Positions 7,410 through 16,459 of a DNA stretch of 64,000 bases are shown piece after piece (the first letter of the stretch is position 1; the number at the start of each line of letters is the position of its first letter). The stretch covers positions 10,627-74,626 of the forward strand of contig NZ_CAMXVC010000004.1 of NCBI RefSeq assembly GCF_947252345.1, read 5' to 3'. The notes beneath the pieces are model-generated. The model saw nothing but the letters and a program-made list of their open reading frames with translations. It did no database searches and was not told the origin of the DNA. Both the position numbers and the translations under genes were made by a program. The stretch is from an uncultured Finegoldia sp. (lineage in GTDB: Bacteria; Bacillota; Clostridia; Tissierellales; Peptoniphilaceae).

Positions 7410-10349
7410 ATTTGTTTTGCTATCAGATGAATTACTGTCTCGTGTTTTTCCAGATGAATCTTTTTTATCAGTTGATTTATCATCTTTGTTGCTTGGCTTT
7501 TTTTCTTTTTCATCTTTGTTTTTGTCTTTATCTTTATCTTTATCTTTATCTTTATCTTCTTTTTCATCTTCTTCTGGTTTTAAGATATTGAAGATTGTCC
7601 TGTCTGAGTAACCAGGCATACAGTATTTCCAATCTTTAGGAATAATATTATTGTTGTCTTCAGGTTTATATGGAGGCTCTCTTTTTATGAATACGCCCCA
7701 GCCTAATTCCCAAGGAGGTGTATTGTCAGTTGCGAGCTTTCCATCAACTACATCAATTCTTCTGGATACATACAAATCAGAAACCTCAGTCGGTTGAGTT
7801 CCGGCTTTGTAAATTTCTTCTTTAACAGTACCTCTTGGGTCACGTCTGCTGTATTTGCTTGGCAATTTATTTGCAAGCGTGTCAACTTCCAATCTTATAA
7901 TTCCATCTGGTTCATCAAATTTAATTGGAATTTTATCTTCCAAAGTGTATTTATTGACCACACTCCAAATCTGAACAACTTTTTTCTGACTTATTTGTGT
8001 CATCTTCAACTGTTGATTGTCAAATCCAAGCCATGTGCTGATGGTGTAGTATGGACTCATTCCACAGAACCAAACATCTTGATAATCACTTGTTGTACCA
8101 GTTTTTCCGGCAATGTCAAATCCGTCTAATCTAGCGTACTTAGAGTAATTATAATCAGTTGATGTCCTTAAAATATCTCTCATTATATAAGCAATCTGTG
8201 TACTGACTACCTCGTTTTGTTTTTGTGGATTTTCAATTATAACTTTTCCCAAGCTATCTGTGATTTTTGTAAAAGATATAGGCTCTCTGTATTTTCCTTC
8301 ATTATTCAAAGCGTTGTAAGCACCTGCCATTTCAACAGGAGTGAATCCCTTTGTCAATGAACCCAATGCCATTGCAGAAGTGTTTTCGTCGTTTTCTGAA
8401 TTATTTTCTGCAGCACTTATATAATTATCTGCTCTTGGATTTTTTGCATTTATTAGGCCGAATTTTTCTAAATAAGTTTTTGATTTCTCGATTCCAATAT
8501 CTTCTAATACTTTTACTGCTGTAACGTTGATTGAGTTTTCAACAGCATGTCTTAGCGAAACCAAACCTTCATAACCCTCGTACCAGTTTTTAGGCCATAA
8601 TTCGTGTTTTTCATTATAGTGTGGTAAATCTTCTAAGCCTGAAGCAGGAGAATAACCATTGTCCAAAGCGGGAGTATACACACCTAATGGTTTCATACTT
8701 GAACCTACTTGTCTTGGAATATCTGATGCTCTGTTTGTGGTGTCTTTTTTATTTGAAAATCTTCCGCCAACCAAAGCTTTTATTTGTCCTGTTGTTTTGT
8801 CCAAAACTACAGATGAAGATTGAGGTTGTTTTATTCCGTCTTCATTAATTGTGTAAAAATCTTTTGTAAAAATCAAATTATTTTGGTTGTCAAATTTGAG
8901 TAAGTTTGGATTTTTTTTGATATATTCGTCATTAATTGTAATATCACCATTATCAGAAGTGCTTAAATTGTTTTTTCCGATATTTATGGAAGAAATTTTG
9001 TGTGTAACCAAATTATTGGTTTCATTAACAGAATAATAGTCTTTTAAATCCAAATAATTTCCGTATTGTTTTACTTTTATAGATTTTGAGTATTTAAATG
9101 TTATTGAACCATCAGGATTTTTCACATAATCACTCGGAGATATGAAAAACTCATCTGAATCATTTAATAAATTGTTCTTTTTGAAATAAATTACTTCTTT
9201 CTTGGAATTTGTAATGTTGCGTTGATTATCTGAAGACCATTGAAGCAAACTGTATGTTGAGCCATCAGAAATAATTTCATCAACTTTTTTATCGTACAAT
9301 TCTTCAAGTTTATTTTGCATATTCATATCAACGCAGGAATATATCTTCAAACCACCATTAATCAGTTTACTCTTTGCTTCTTGTTGTGTGTAGCCTTTTT
9401 CCATCAATTTCGATATAACTTGCTCATATATTATATCAGAGTAATAATTAGACAAATTATCTATATTTTTTATTCCTGGTTTTATTTGTTTAGCTATGTT
9501 TTCTTTGAGAGCATTGTCGTATTCTTGTTGTGTAATTTTTTTGTTATCCAACATTTTCTTGAGAACATAGTCACGTCTTTTTATAGTTGTTTGATTGTAA
9601 ACCGCCTTGTATGTTTCTCCAGCTAAATTAACCTCACCTACAATTTTTGATTGGTCTTTAACTTGTCCGGGTTCAATGGCCTTGTACAAAGCTAAGTTAG
9701 TGGGACTTTTTACGATTCCAGCTAAAGTAGCACACTCTGACAATGTCAATTCATTTACGTTTTTCTTGAAATAAATTTCAGCTGCAGCTTGAACACCGTA
9801 GGCGTTTTGTCCTAAGAAAACAGTGTTCATATAAGTTTCTAATAATTTTTCTCTTCCCAAATAGTGAGTAAGCTGCAGTGCTAAATAAGCTTCTTTGAAT
9901 TTTCTGTCGAATGACCTTTCGTTTGACAAATATAAATTACGAGCCAATTGTTGAGCAAGCGTACTTGCACCACGCTTCATTGAACCGGAAGATATATTAT
10001 CAAAAATTGCTGAGGCAATTCCAATTGGATCCAACCCGTTGTGTTTATGAAATCTCTCGTCCTCAACAGATATAAATGCGTCCATCATATATTTAGGTAT
10101 TTTGTCTAATTTGACAACTTCACGATATTCTGTGGTTCTTATTTTTTCAATTAAATTTCCATCTTGATCCAAAATTTCTGAAGTTTGATTCATCATATTA
10201 TTTATTTCTTCTGGATTAACTTGTGGAGCAAGTTGCATTGCACGAACTCCAGCGACACCAATGATGCCTCCAATGAATGCAAATAAACAAATCAAACATA
10301 ATATTAAAATTTTTATGGATTTCAATATTATATTTTTATCTTTATTCAT
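7407..10349 (-). CDS. Class A penicillin-binding protein (PBP1A-type)
   Basis: A bifunctional peptidoglycan glycosyltransferase/transpeptidase of 980 residues. A cytoplasmic start and one membrane anchor (about 10-34) come first. The GT51 domain follows, with the catalytic-glutamate motif VEDERFHKHNG (about 95-105) and RGASTLAQQLARN. The transpeptidase domain has SxxK as SSMK (about 550), SxN as SIN, and KTGTT (about 745). The tail from about 925 is disordered and charged, with Lys-Asp repeats, and is encoded by a hexanucleotide repeat. The ATG has GGAGG seven bases upstream on the minus strand and an extended -10 promoter. It is convergent with the two-component system and divergent from hflX. 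Confidence 0.96.
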   Translation of the reverse strand: MNKDKNIILKSIKILILCLICLFAFIGGIIGVAGVRAMQLAPQVNPEEINNMMNQTSEILDQDGNLIEKIRTTEYREVVKLDKIPKYMMDAFISVEDERFHKHNGLDPIGIASAIFDNISSGSMKRGASTLAQQLARNLYLSNERSFDRKFKEAYLALQLTHYLGREKLLETYMNTVFLGQNAYGVQAAAEIYFKKNVNELTLSECATLAGIVKSPTNLALYKAIEPGQVKDQSKIVGEVNLAGETYKAVYNQTTIKRRDYVLKKMLDNKKITQQEYDNALKENIAKQIKPGIKNIDNLSNYYSDIIYEQVISKLMEKGYTQQEAKSKLINGGLKIYSCVDMNMQNKLEELYDKKVDEIISDGSTYSLLQWSSDNQRNITNSKKEVIYFKKNNLLNDSDEFFISPSDYVKNPDGSITFKYSKSIKVKQYGNYLDLKDYYSVNETNNLVTHKISSINIGKNNLSTSDNGDITINDEYIKKNPNLLKFDNQNNLIFTKDFYTINEDGIKQPQSSSVVLDKTTGQIKALVGGRFSNKKDTTNRASDIPRQVGSSMKPLGVYTPALDNGYSPASGLEDLPHYNEKHELWPKNWYEGYEGLVSLRHAVENSINVTAVKVLEDIGIEKSKTYLEKFGLINAKNPRADNYISAAENNSENDENTSAMALGSLTKGFTPVEMAGAYNALNNEGKYREPISFTKITDSLGKVIIENPQKQNEVVSTQIAYIMRDILRTSTDYNYSKYARLDGFDIAGKTGTTSDYQDVWFCGMSPYYTISTWLGFDNQQLKMTQISQKKVVQIWSVVNKYTLEDKIPIKFDEPDGIIRLEVDTLANKLPSKYSRRDPRGTVKEEIYKAGTQPTEVSDLYVSRRIDVVDGKLATDNTPPWELGWGVFIKREPPYKPEDNNNIIPKDWKYCMPGYSDRTIFNILKPEEDEKEDKDKDKDKDKDKNKDEKEKKPSNKDDKSTDKKDSSGKTRDSNSSDSKTN
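7525..7558 (-). repeat. Hexanucleotide tandem repeat in PBP tail
   Basis: Five perfect copies of TCTTTA (7525-7554, plus strand), then a partial copy. On the minus strand they encode alternating Asp-Lys in the disordered C-terminal tail of the PBP. The unit is six bases, so slippage would change length by two residues without a frameshift. Confidence 0.9.
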
Positions 10350-10378
10350 AAATATCCTCCATAAAATGTATATTAAAT

Positions 10379-10387
10379 ATTATACCA
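10379..10387 (-). promoter_or_regulatory. Extended -10 promoter of the PBP gene
   Basis: On the minus strand TGGTATAAT (10387 down to 10379), an extended -10 lying 30 bases before the PBP start. No well-placed -35 is visible; a TTGATT lies 13 bases upstream. Confidence 0.5.
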
Positions 10388-10477
10388 CAAACTTAAAAAT
10401 CAACATATATCAATGAATAAACGATTGATATTTTATTATGCGAAATCTTATTATATAATATTAACAAAGGAGTAATA

Positions 10478-11725
10478 ATGAAAGAAAAAACAATTTTAGT
10501 TTATTTTCAATTGAGAGATAAAAAAATAAATCAAGAAGACATAAACGAAATGGAAAGCTTAATAGAATCTTCAGGTGGAGAAGTGTGTGCAATCGCTGAG
10601 GTCAAAAAAAACTTCATAGATTCAAAATACTATATAGGCAAGGGGAAATGTCTTGAATTAAAAGAATCTGCAGAAATGTTGGAAGTAACAACTCTGATAT
10701 TCAATGTCGAATTGTCAGGTTCGAATATAAAAAATTTGGAAAATATTACTGGTTTAAAAATAATAGACAAAACAAATTTGATTTTAGATATATTCGCAAG
10801 TCGCGCTAAAACAAAGCAAAGTGTACTACAGGTTGAACTAGCGGAATACAAATACAGATTGCCACGACTAATTGGTTTCGGAGCGAATTTATCGAGAACA
10901 GGTGGTGGAATCGGGACAAGAGGTCCTGGTGAAACAAAACTTGAAGTTGACCGTAGAACTATTCAACGAAAAATTGACAATATTAAAAGAGAACTTAAAT
11001 CAATCGATAAAAGTCAAGAGAATATGCGTAAACATCGTCTCAAATCAGATATTAAAATGGTTAGTATGGTCGGCTACACTAATGCTGGCAAGTCAACGTT
11101 GTCGAATAAATTGGTAAACTTTTATAAGGATAAATACAATGAGGAATTTGCAACTGAGGATTTGTTGTTCAAAACTTTGGATACTACGCTCAGAAAATGC
11201 CAGCTTCCGAATAAAAAAGACTGTCTAATTATAGATACAGTAGGATTTATAAAAGATATTCCAACAGACTTGATTGAGGCATTCAAATCCACATTGATTG
11301 ATTTGAAATACTCTGATTTGATTATTTTCGTATTGGATTTGTCAAGTTCGGATTTAGATAATCAGATAACTACGACCATGGATATACTTTTTGAATTGAA
11401 GGTATTAGATAAACCTATGATTACTGTGTTCAATAAAAAAGATAAAAGCATCAATCCTATTTTGAGTCATAATTTGGAAAATAAGATTAAAATTTCCGCT
11501 TTTGACGATAACGATATTGAAGAATTACTTTTTAAAATTCAAGAACAACTATATGGCCAATATAAAAAAGTTGAGATGGAATTTGATTATTCTCATCAAG
11601 ATTTGTTAAACAAATTTCTTCAAAAATTTAAGTGCGAAGATGTGATTTATAACAACGATAAAGTGACACTTAATGTCAGCTTACCAGAATCAGAGATAGA
11701 TAAATATGAGGAATATATAATATGA
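10478..11725 (+). CDS. hflX: GTPase HflX
   Basis: A ribosome-associated GTPase that splits or rescues ribosomes under stress. The 415 residues match the family. The N-terminal HflX domain carries the glycine-rich stretch GIGTRGPGETKLEVDRR, followed by a coiled-coil linker. The G domain starts near residue 197 with G1 GYTNAGKST and G3 DTVGFI, and NKKD serves as G4. The ATG has AAAGGAG at the normal distance. A TATAAT at 10454-10459 may be its -10, but the nearest TTGATA is too far away at 23 bases. The stop overlaps the next gene by four bases (ATGA). Confidence 0.95.
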   Translation: MKEKTILVYFQLRDKKINQEDINEMESLIESSGGEVCAIAEVKKNFIDSKYYIGKGKCLELKESAEMLEVTTLIFNVELSGSNIKNLENITGLKIIDKTNLILDIFASRAKTKQSVLQVELAEYKYRLPRLIGFGANLSRTGGGIGTRGPGETKLEVDRRTIQRKIDNIKRELKSIDKSQENMRKHRLKSDIKMVSMVGYTNAGKSTLSNKLVNFYKDKYNEEFATEDLLFKTLDTTLRKCQLPNKKDCLIIDTVGFIKDIPTDLIEAFKSTLIDLKYSDLIIFVLDLSSSDLDNQITTTMDILFELKVLDKPMITVFNKKDKSINPILSHNLENKIKISAFDDNDIEELLFKIQEQLYGQYKKVEMEFDYSHQDLLNKFLQKFKCEDVIYNNDKVTLNVSLPESEIDKYEEYII

Positions 11726-12366
11726 AAAATTACAAGAGTATACACAAAAGTGTTGATTTTTCTTTTGTAGTAAATAAGTCTGAGTTCATTGGTAATTGCA
11801 AGTTCATCGAAAGCGAAGAAGAAGCTTTGCAATTCATCGATATGATAAGAACAAAATACAACGATGCTACGCACAATTGTTTTGCGTATATCATTGGTGA
11901 AGATAAGCTTATTCAAAGATTCGATGACGACGGTGAACCATCCCAAACTGCGGGGATTCCAATTTTAGAAGTTATCAAGAAAGAGGATTTGACAAATGTT
12001 TGTGTTGTTGTCACTAGATATTTCGGAGGTATAAAACTCGGCGCTGGAGGGTTAATTCGTGCGTACACAAAGGCTGCGAGTGAATGCTTGAATGATTCTA
12101 CAATTGTAGATAAAAAAATATTCCGAGATTTTAGTATAGAATTTGAATATTCTTTTGTAGGTGCAATTGAGAATTTTTTGATGAACAACGATATTTTTGT
12201 TAAAGAAAAAAACTATCTGGAAAAAGTAAAATTTGAAATATTAATGGATGAAGATGATTATGAATTGATAGAGCAAAAATTAATCGATTTGACGAACGAT
12301 AACATAAAATTTTCGTTGCTGGAATTTAACTATCAATCTTCATTAAATGGCAAGTTGATATTTTAA
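11722..12366 (+). CDS. IMPACT/YigZ family protein
   Basis: A UPF0029/IMPACT-family protein of 214 residues. The N-terminal domain has the family signatures FDDDGEPSQTAGIPIL (about 72-87) and VVVTRYFGGIKLGAGGLIRAY (at about 95-115). A short C-terminal domain like the EF-G domain IV/V fold follows. Family members bind the ribosome or compete with GCN1 in eukaryotes; the bacterial role is not settled. It is translationally coupled to hflX by a four-base overlap, which fits a ribosome-linked function (inference). Confidence 0.9.
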   Translation: MKNYKSIHKSVDFSFVVNKSEFIGNCKFIESEEEALQFIDMIRTKYNDATHNCFAYIIGEDKLIQRFDDDGEPSQTAGIPILEVIKKEDLTNVCVVVTRYFGGIKLGAGGLIRAYTKAASECLNDSTIVDKKIFRDFSIEFEYSFVGAIENFLMNNDIFVKEKNYLEKVKFEILMDEDDYELIEQKLIDLTNDNIKFSLLEFNYQSSLNGKLIF

Positions 12367-12405
12367 AATATGTTAAATTGTGATAAAATTTGAGGGTGAA
12401 TTAAA

Positions 12406-13131
12406 ATGAATTATGCAAAATTATGTGACGATATAACAAGATGGATAAAAACAGAGGTTGAATCTGCAAATTTAAAAGGAGCAGTATTCGGAATTAGTGG
12501 AGGCATAGATAGCGCAGTCGTAGCTTGTCTGTGCAAGAATGCCTTTGGAGATGATGCGTTGGGGTTGATAATGCCAATTGCAAGTAATCCGAAAGATGAA
12601 GAAGATGCTAAGATTTTGGCAGAAACTATAGGCTTGAATTATAAAAAAGTAGATTTGAACAATGGATTTGATGCTTTAATGAGCACTTTCGAAGACAATA
12701 AAGTTCAAATGGCTAAGTCAAATATAAAGCCAAGACTTAGAATGATAACTTTGTACTACTATGCGCAAAATAACGGATATATGGTTTTATCAGGCTCCAA
12801 TCGTTCTGAATTTATGACTGGATATTTTACAAAGTACGGAGATAGTGGTGCTGATTTGATGCCTTTATTAAACTTATACAAAAGCGATATTTTTGAAATG
12901 GCAAAAGTTTTGGGAGTTCCCGATGTTATTCTGAACAAAAAACCAAGTGCTGGTTTATGGGAAGGTCAAACTGACGAAGATGAGTTCGGTTTTACTTATA
13001 AGGAATTGGATAATTATTTGATGAACCAAACTTATACAAAATCTAAGGATTTAATTGACAAGAAAATAAAACAATCTGAGCACAAGAGAAGATTTGCAAA
13101 ATCATTTGAGTTCGATAGAAATAAATATTAA
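12406..13131 (+). CDS. nadE: NH3-dependent NAD+ synthetase
   Basis: Catalyses ATP-dependent amidation of nicotinic acid adenine dinucleotide to NAD+, the last step of NAD synthesis. At 241 residues it is the short, ammonia-using form without a glutaminase domain. The P-loop of the N-type ATP pyrophosphatase fold, GISGGIDSAVVA, is at about residues 29-40. SGSNRSEFMTGYFTKYGD and KKPSAGLWEGQTDE are the other family signatures. The ATG is preceded by a GAGGGTG site. yebC follows after 12 bases. Confidence 0.95.
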   Translation: MNYAKLCDDITRWIKTEVESANLKGAVFGISGGIDSAVVACLCKNAFGDDALGLIMPIASNPKDEEDAKILAETIGLNYKKVDLNNGFDALMSTFEDNKVQMAKSNIKPRLRMITLYYYAQNNGYMVLSGSNRSEFMTGYFTKYGDSGADLMPLLNLYKSDIFEMAKVLGVPDVILNKKPSAGLWEGQTDEDEFGFTYKELDNYLMNQTYTKSKDLIDKKIKQSEHKRRFAKSFEFDRNKY

Positions 13132-13143
13132 GGATGTGATTTT

Positions 13144-13869
13144 ATGTCAGGACATAATAAATGGAGTAAAATTAAAAATAAAAAAGGCAGTGAAGATGCC
13201 AGAAGAGGTAAAGTTTTTACTAAAATGGCGAGAGCTATCTCTGTTGCAGTCAGAGAAGGGGGAGCTGATCCTGAATACAATCCAAGTTTAAAATCTGTCA
13301 TAGAAAAAGCTCGTGCTGAAAATATGCCTAACGACAATATTGACAGAGCAATAAAAAAAGCAAGTGGAGATGGGGATTCTGCAAACTACGAAAACATTAT
13401 TTATGAAGGATATGGTCCAGAAGGAGTAGCCGTGATTGTAGAATGCTTGACTGACAATAGAAATAGAACTGCTTCTGATGTTAGACATTATTTCGATAAA
13501 TTTGGAGGAAATCTTGGACAAAATGGGTCTGTATCTTTTATGTTTCAAAGAAAAGGTCTTTTGTTAATTGACTCAGAATCACTTGATGAAGAAGAAGTGA
13601 TGATGGACAGTTTAGATGCAGGTGCGGAAGATTTCGAAGTTGAAGATGGAGTTTTTGTTATAAATACTGCTATGGAAGATTTTGCTGCTGTCAGAGATAC
13701 GCTGCTTGAAAAAGGATACAAATTCATTAAATCAGATTTAGTGTATGAACCTGCAAATTACGTAAAGATTAATGACCAATCCAATATTGATAAGATGGAA
13801 AAATTAATTGATAACCTCGAAGATAGCGACGATGTTCAACAAGTAAGCCACAATTGGGATAATGAATAA
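13144..13869 (+). CDS. yebC: YebC/PmpR family regulatory protein
   Basis: A three-domain YebC/TACO1-family protein of 241 residues, the normal length. It begins SGHNKWSKIKNKKG and has the conserved YEGYGPEGVAVIVE block at about 86-99. Members were named transcriptional regulators; more recent work ties TACO1/YebC-family proteins to translation of difficult peptides. Which applies here cannot be read from sequence. The start has AAGGATGTG upstream. The stop overlaps the start region of lgt. Confidence 0.93.
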   Translation: MSGHNKWSKIKNKKGSEDARRGKVFTKMARAISVAVREGGADPEYNPSLKSVIEKARAENMPNDNIDRAIKKASGDGDSANYENIIYEGYGPEGVAVIVECLTDNRNRTASDVRHYFDKFGGNLGQNGSVSFMFQRKGLLLIDSESLDEEEVMMDSLDAGAEDFEVEDGVFVINTAMEDFAAVRDTLLEKGYKFIKSDLVYEPANYVKINDQSNIDKMEKLIDNLEDSDDVQQVSHNWDNE

Positions 13870-14617
13870 AATGGATAGAGTAGCTTTTTCCATTTTTGGA
13901 ATTGATATTATGTGGTACGGCATACTGATTTCCTTGGGGGTTGTTCTTGGGTATCTTGTAGCCGTAAGATTGGCAAAAATAGAAAATATATCAGAAAATA
14001 CAATACTGGATATTCTAGTTTGGTCACTACCGCTAGCAATAGTTGGTGCGAGAGCATATTATGTAGTATTTGAATGGGATTATTATTCAAAAAATATAAA
14101 AGAAATAATAGACATTCGTGGCGGTGGACTTGCAATTTACGGTGGTATAATCGCCGCCGTAGGAACTTGTTTAGTAATTTGCAAGAAAAGAAAACTACAT
14201 TTTTTAAAAATTACTGATATTTTTATGCCGGCAATAGCACTTGGACAAGCTGTAGGAAGATGGGGTAATTTCATAAATAAAGAAGCATATGGCCGTCCAA
14301 CTAATCTTCCCTGGGCTATTACAATAGATGGAATAAAAGTACACCCTACTTTTTTATATGAATCGCTAGGGGATTTTTTGATATTTTTATTGTTAGCATA
14401 TATATTTAAAAACAAAAAGAAATTCGATGGACAGATTACTAGTTTATATATGATTTTTTACGGTATACTAAGATATTTTGTAGAGGGATTGAGAACGGAT
14501 AGCTTGTACATTGGAATTTTTCGAGTAAGTCAACTGGTCAGCATTGTAATTATCATTATAGGAATAACAATACAACTCAAATACAAAAATAAACTTCTTA
14601 AGTCAGATGAAAAATAA
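13862..14617 (+). CDS. lgt: Prolipoprotein diacylglyceryl transferase
   Basis: Lgt transfers diacylglycerol from phosphatidylglycerol to the lipobox cysteine of prolipoproteins at the membrane. The protein has 251 residues with about seven membrane segments. The Lgt signature is GRWGNFINKEAYGRP (residues ~136-150), with the catalytic-region RGGGLAIYGG before it and RYFVEGLRTDSL near the C-terminus. Two starts are possible: ATG 13862 (overlapping the yebC stop by eight bases) or ATG 13871. Neither has a strong ribosome binding site, so translation is probably coupled to yebC. A strong terminator spans the stop codon. Confidence 0.95.
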   Translation: MNKMDRVAFSIFGIDIMWYGILISLGVVLGYLVAVRLAKIENISENTILDILVWSLPLAIVGARAYYVVFEWDYYSKNIKEIIDIRGGGLAIYGGIIAAVGTCLVICKKRKLHFLKITDIFMPAIALGQAVGRWGNFINKEAYGRPTNLPWAITIDGIKVHPTFLYESLGDFLIFLLLAYIFKNKKKFDGQITSLYMIFYGILRYFVEGLRTDSLYIGIFRVSQLVSIVIIIIGITIQLKYKNKLLKSDEK

Positions 14618-14631
14618 TCATCTGACTTTTT
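14600..14631 (+). terminator. Terminator after lgt
   Basis: An 11-bp perfect stem (14600-14610 with 14618-14628) and a T run follow. The lgt stop codon lies in the loop. Confidence 0.9.
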
Positions 14632-14656
14632 ATAAAGCAATATTGAGGTGATAAAC

Positions 14657-15244
14657 TTGTGTTCAAGATTTGAACTAAATACTTCAGAATTGGAATTATT
14701 AAAAAGATATGGAAAAACTGAAAAATTGAAAAAATTTAAATCTAGTTTAGAAATTTTCCCTGGTCAGCAGATTTTGACATTGGCATCTGATTTCAGGTAT
14801 ATGAGATGGGGAATAAATGTAAGTTTTATGAAAAAATCAATCACAAATTCAAGAATTGATAAAATTTACACAACGAAATTTTTCGAGGATGATTTTAAAG
14901 AAAGAAGATGCTTGATTCCTGCGACAGCGTTTTTTGAATGGGATAGGAAGAACAAAAATAAATACAAGATATATGTTCCCGAAGATAAAATTTTTTCGAT
15001 TGCAGCTATATTTAGAGAATACACAAGCAAAGAATCTAGTATAAGTCATGTCAGCATATTGACAACGATGGCTATGGGTAAAATGAATGAAATTCACTCA
15101 AGAATGCCAATAATCATACCTAAACATTTTGAAGAAAATTATTTGATGTGCACTGAGCCAAAGAAAGTTTATGAATTTTTGATTAATAATTATGTTGATT
15201 TGGATTTTAAGAATTTGTCAGACAGTCAACTGTCTTTTTTGTAA
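14657..15244 (+). CDS. SRAP (YedK/HMCES) abasic-site protection protein
   Basis: SRAP proteins crosslink covalently to abasic sites in single-stranded DNA through the cysteine exposed after removal of Met1. I choose the TTG at 14657 because it gives Met-Cys-Ser-Arg-Phe, placing the catalytic Cys at position 2, with GAGGTG seven bases upstream. The GTG at 14648 in the same frame would bury the Cys and lies on the ribosome binding site. Other active-site candidates are the Asn in TNSRIDK, the Glu in ATAFFEW and the His in IHSRMPIII. Length is 195 residues, normal. It lies between lgt and the prophage fragment, flanked by terminators. Confidence 0.9.
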   Translation: MCSRFELNTSELELLKRYGKTEKLKKFKSSLEIFPGQQILTLASDFRYMRWGINVSFMKKSITNSRIDKIYTTKFFEDDFKERRCLIPATAFFEWDRKNKNKYKIYVPEDKIFSIAAIFREYTSKESSISHVSILTTMAMGKMNEIHSRMPIIIPKHFEENYLMCTEPKKVYEFLINNYVDLDFKNLSDSQLSFL

Positions 15245-15294
15245 TACTAATAAATTTAGAAAATATAATAATTTTATATAAAATTTTAAATATA

Positions 15295-15320
15295 AAGTCG
15301 ATACAAGTGTATCGGCTTTT
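15295..15320 (+). terminator. Terminator after SRAP gene
   Basis: A 10-bp stem (15295-15304 with 15309-15318, one G-U pair) with an AAGT loop and T run. It marks the left edge of the prophage remnant. Confidence 0.85.
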
Positions 15321-15368
15321 CAATGACAAGAATTTTTCGAGATTAAGTATGAAATTCTTAATTAGCAG

Positions 15369-16217
15369 ATGAGATTGTCGGGAAAAGAAACTGATATGTT
15401 GTATGGAAGATTAAAGGACGACTTGATAGAAGAAACAAGAAGACAAGCAGGAATATTGGGATTAGATGCTGATTTTTATGAGGACTTTATCAGAAATTCA
15501 GATGCAATTATAAACGGTGATTTCAAATCGGCGAAGTTTAGCGACAGGATATGGGCTAACGGATATAAGATGAGAGGTAATTTGCAATCTGGAATACACA
15601 ATTCAATGTTGTTGGGAGATAATCCAAGAACGTGGGCAAGGAAGCTTGAAGAAAATTTGAGCGAAGAAATGGACGACACAGGAAAACAAAACGCGTTTTA
15701 TAATGCGTTTAGGTTAGCTGTGACGGAGTCTGCAAGAGTGCAGATAAACACGGGATTGAATTTGATGAGAAAAAGCGGATATGAAAAATACATTTGGATT
15801 GCGGAACCTGGGGCGTGTCATATATGTGCACCTTTTAATAACCACGTTTTCGATATAGAAAATTCAGATATTGGCGATGAGTTGCCACCAATGCACCAGT
15901 TTTGTAGGTGTTCGATTGCAGCGTATTACAATATTGCCGAAGATGAGGATTCGGGGTATAATATAGATGAAATAGAAAAGACTGAACACGCAGAAAAAAG
16001 AAGAGAAGAAAGAAATGTGTCAGATGATGATGTATCTGACGAACTAAACGAACCTTTGTATGTAGGAGATTTGGAAATTGATAAAAATGGAAGACCGAGT
16101 CGAAAATACGTTGGTAAAAATGCTACTGTTGTTATCAATCCAGATACAAACAAAGAGATAACATCTTGGAGAACGAGTTCAAGGTTGAGGAAAAAATTTG
16201 AGAAAGGTGGGAAATGA
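15369..16217 (+). CDS. Phage minor head protein (MuF-like), N-truncated, with toxin-like tail
   Basis: 282 residues. Residues ~1-190 match the C-terminal half of phage head-morphogenesis proteins: GDNPRTWARKLEENL, then ESARVQINT and a zinc-like set C150-H-I-C153 ... H176-QF-C179-R-C181. Intact proteins have some 150-200 more residues at the N-terminus. Here an in-frame TAG lies two codons before the ATG, and no clear ribosome binding site is present, so this is a remnant. After an acidic linker, residues ~205-282 form a separate basic domain: EHAEKRREERNVS, GRPSRKYVG, TVVINPDTNKEITSW. That layout resembles the nuclease-type (BECR-like) tails that MuF proteins can carry. The tail assignment is inference. 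Confidence 0.75.
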   Translation: MRLSGKETDMLYGRLKDDLIEETRRQAGILGLDADFYEDFIRNSDAIINGDFKSAKFSDRIWANGYKMRGNLQSGIHNSMLLGDNPRTWARKLEENLSEEMDDTGKQNAFYNAFRLAVTESARVQINTGLNLMRKSGYEKYIWIAEPGACHICAPFNNHVFDIENSDIGDELPPMHQFCRCSIAAYYNIAEDEDSGYNIDEIEKTEHAEKRREERNVSDDDVSDELNEPLYVGDLEIDKNGRPSRKYVGKNATVVINPDTNKEITSWRTSSRLRKKFEKGGK

Positions 16218-16414
16218 TGTTTACAGATGAAGAAATGAAATTTTTAAAAAAGTTGAATTGGAAAAAAACTTTTAATTTAAATGATAGTGATATATTCGAA
16301 ATGGAAGACGTTGTTTCTAATTTTTTACAAATTAATGGATTTGACAAAGATTACAAAATAACAAAAGACGGAAAGTTAGCTGAAAATATCTTAGATAAAA
16401 TAGCCGAATACTAA
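16217..16414 (+). CDS. Small protein overlapping the MuF tail; possible immunity protein
   Basis: 65 residues, acidic and mostly predicted helical, with no family I recognise. It starts inside the stop codon region of the MuF gene (ATGATG at 16214-16219). The second ATG is better spaced from the AAAGGTGGG site at 16203-16211. A terminator follows immediately, so it belongs to the MuF transcript. The position, directly after and overlapping a gene ending in a toxin-like domain, is where immunity genes usually sit. Function is inferred from position only. Confidence 0.6.
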   Translation: MFTDEEMKFLKKLNWKKTFNLNDSDIFEMEDVVSNFLQINGFDKDYKITKDGKLAENILDKIAEY

Positions 16415-16452
16415 AAGCACACTAACAAGATAAATGTTAGATGTGCTTTTTT
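16413..16452 (+). terminator. Terminator after the MuF/small-gene pair
   Basis: A 9-bp stem plus a 6-bp upper stem separated by one bulged A (16413-16427 with 16435-16450), loop AGATAAA, and a T run. It closes the toxin-like/small-gene pair as its own unit. Confidence 0.88.
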
Positions 16453-16459
16453 AGTGCAA

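Noticed and set aside
7370..7611. Plus-strand open frames over the end of the PBP gene, rich in Leu/Ser/Tyr
   Set aside because: They are reverse readings of the hexanucleotide repeat and the charged PBP tail.
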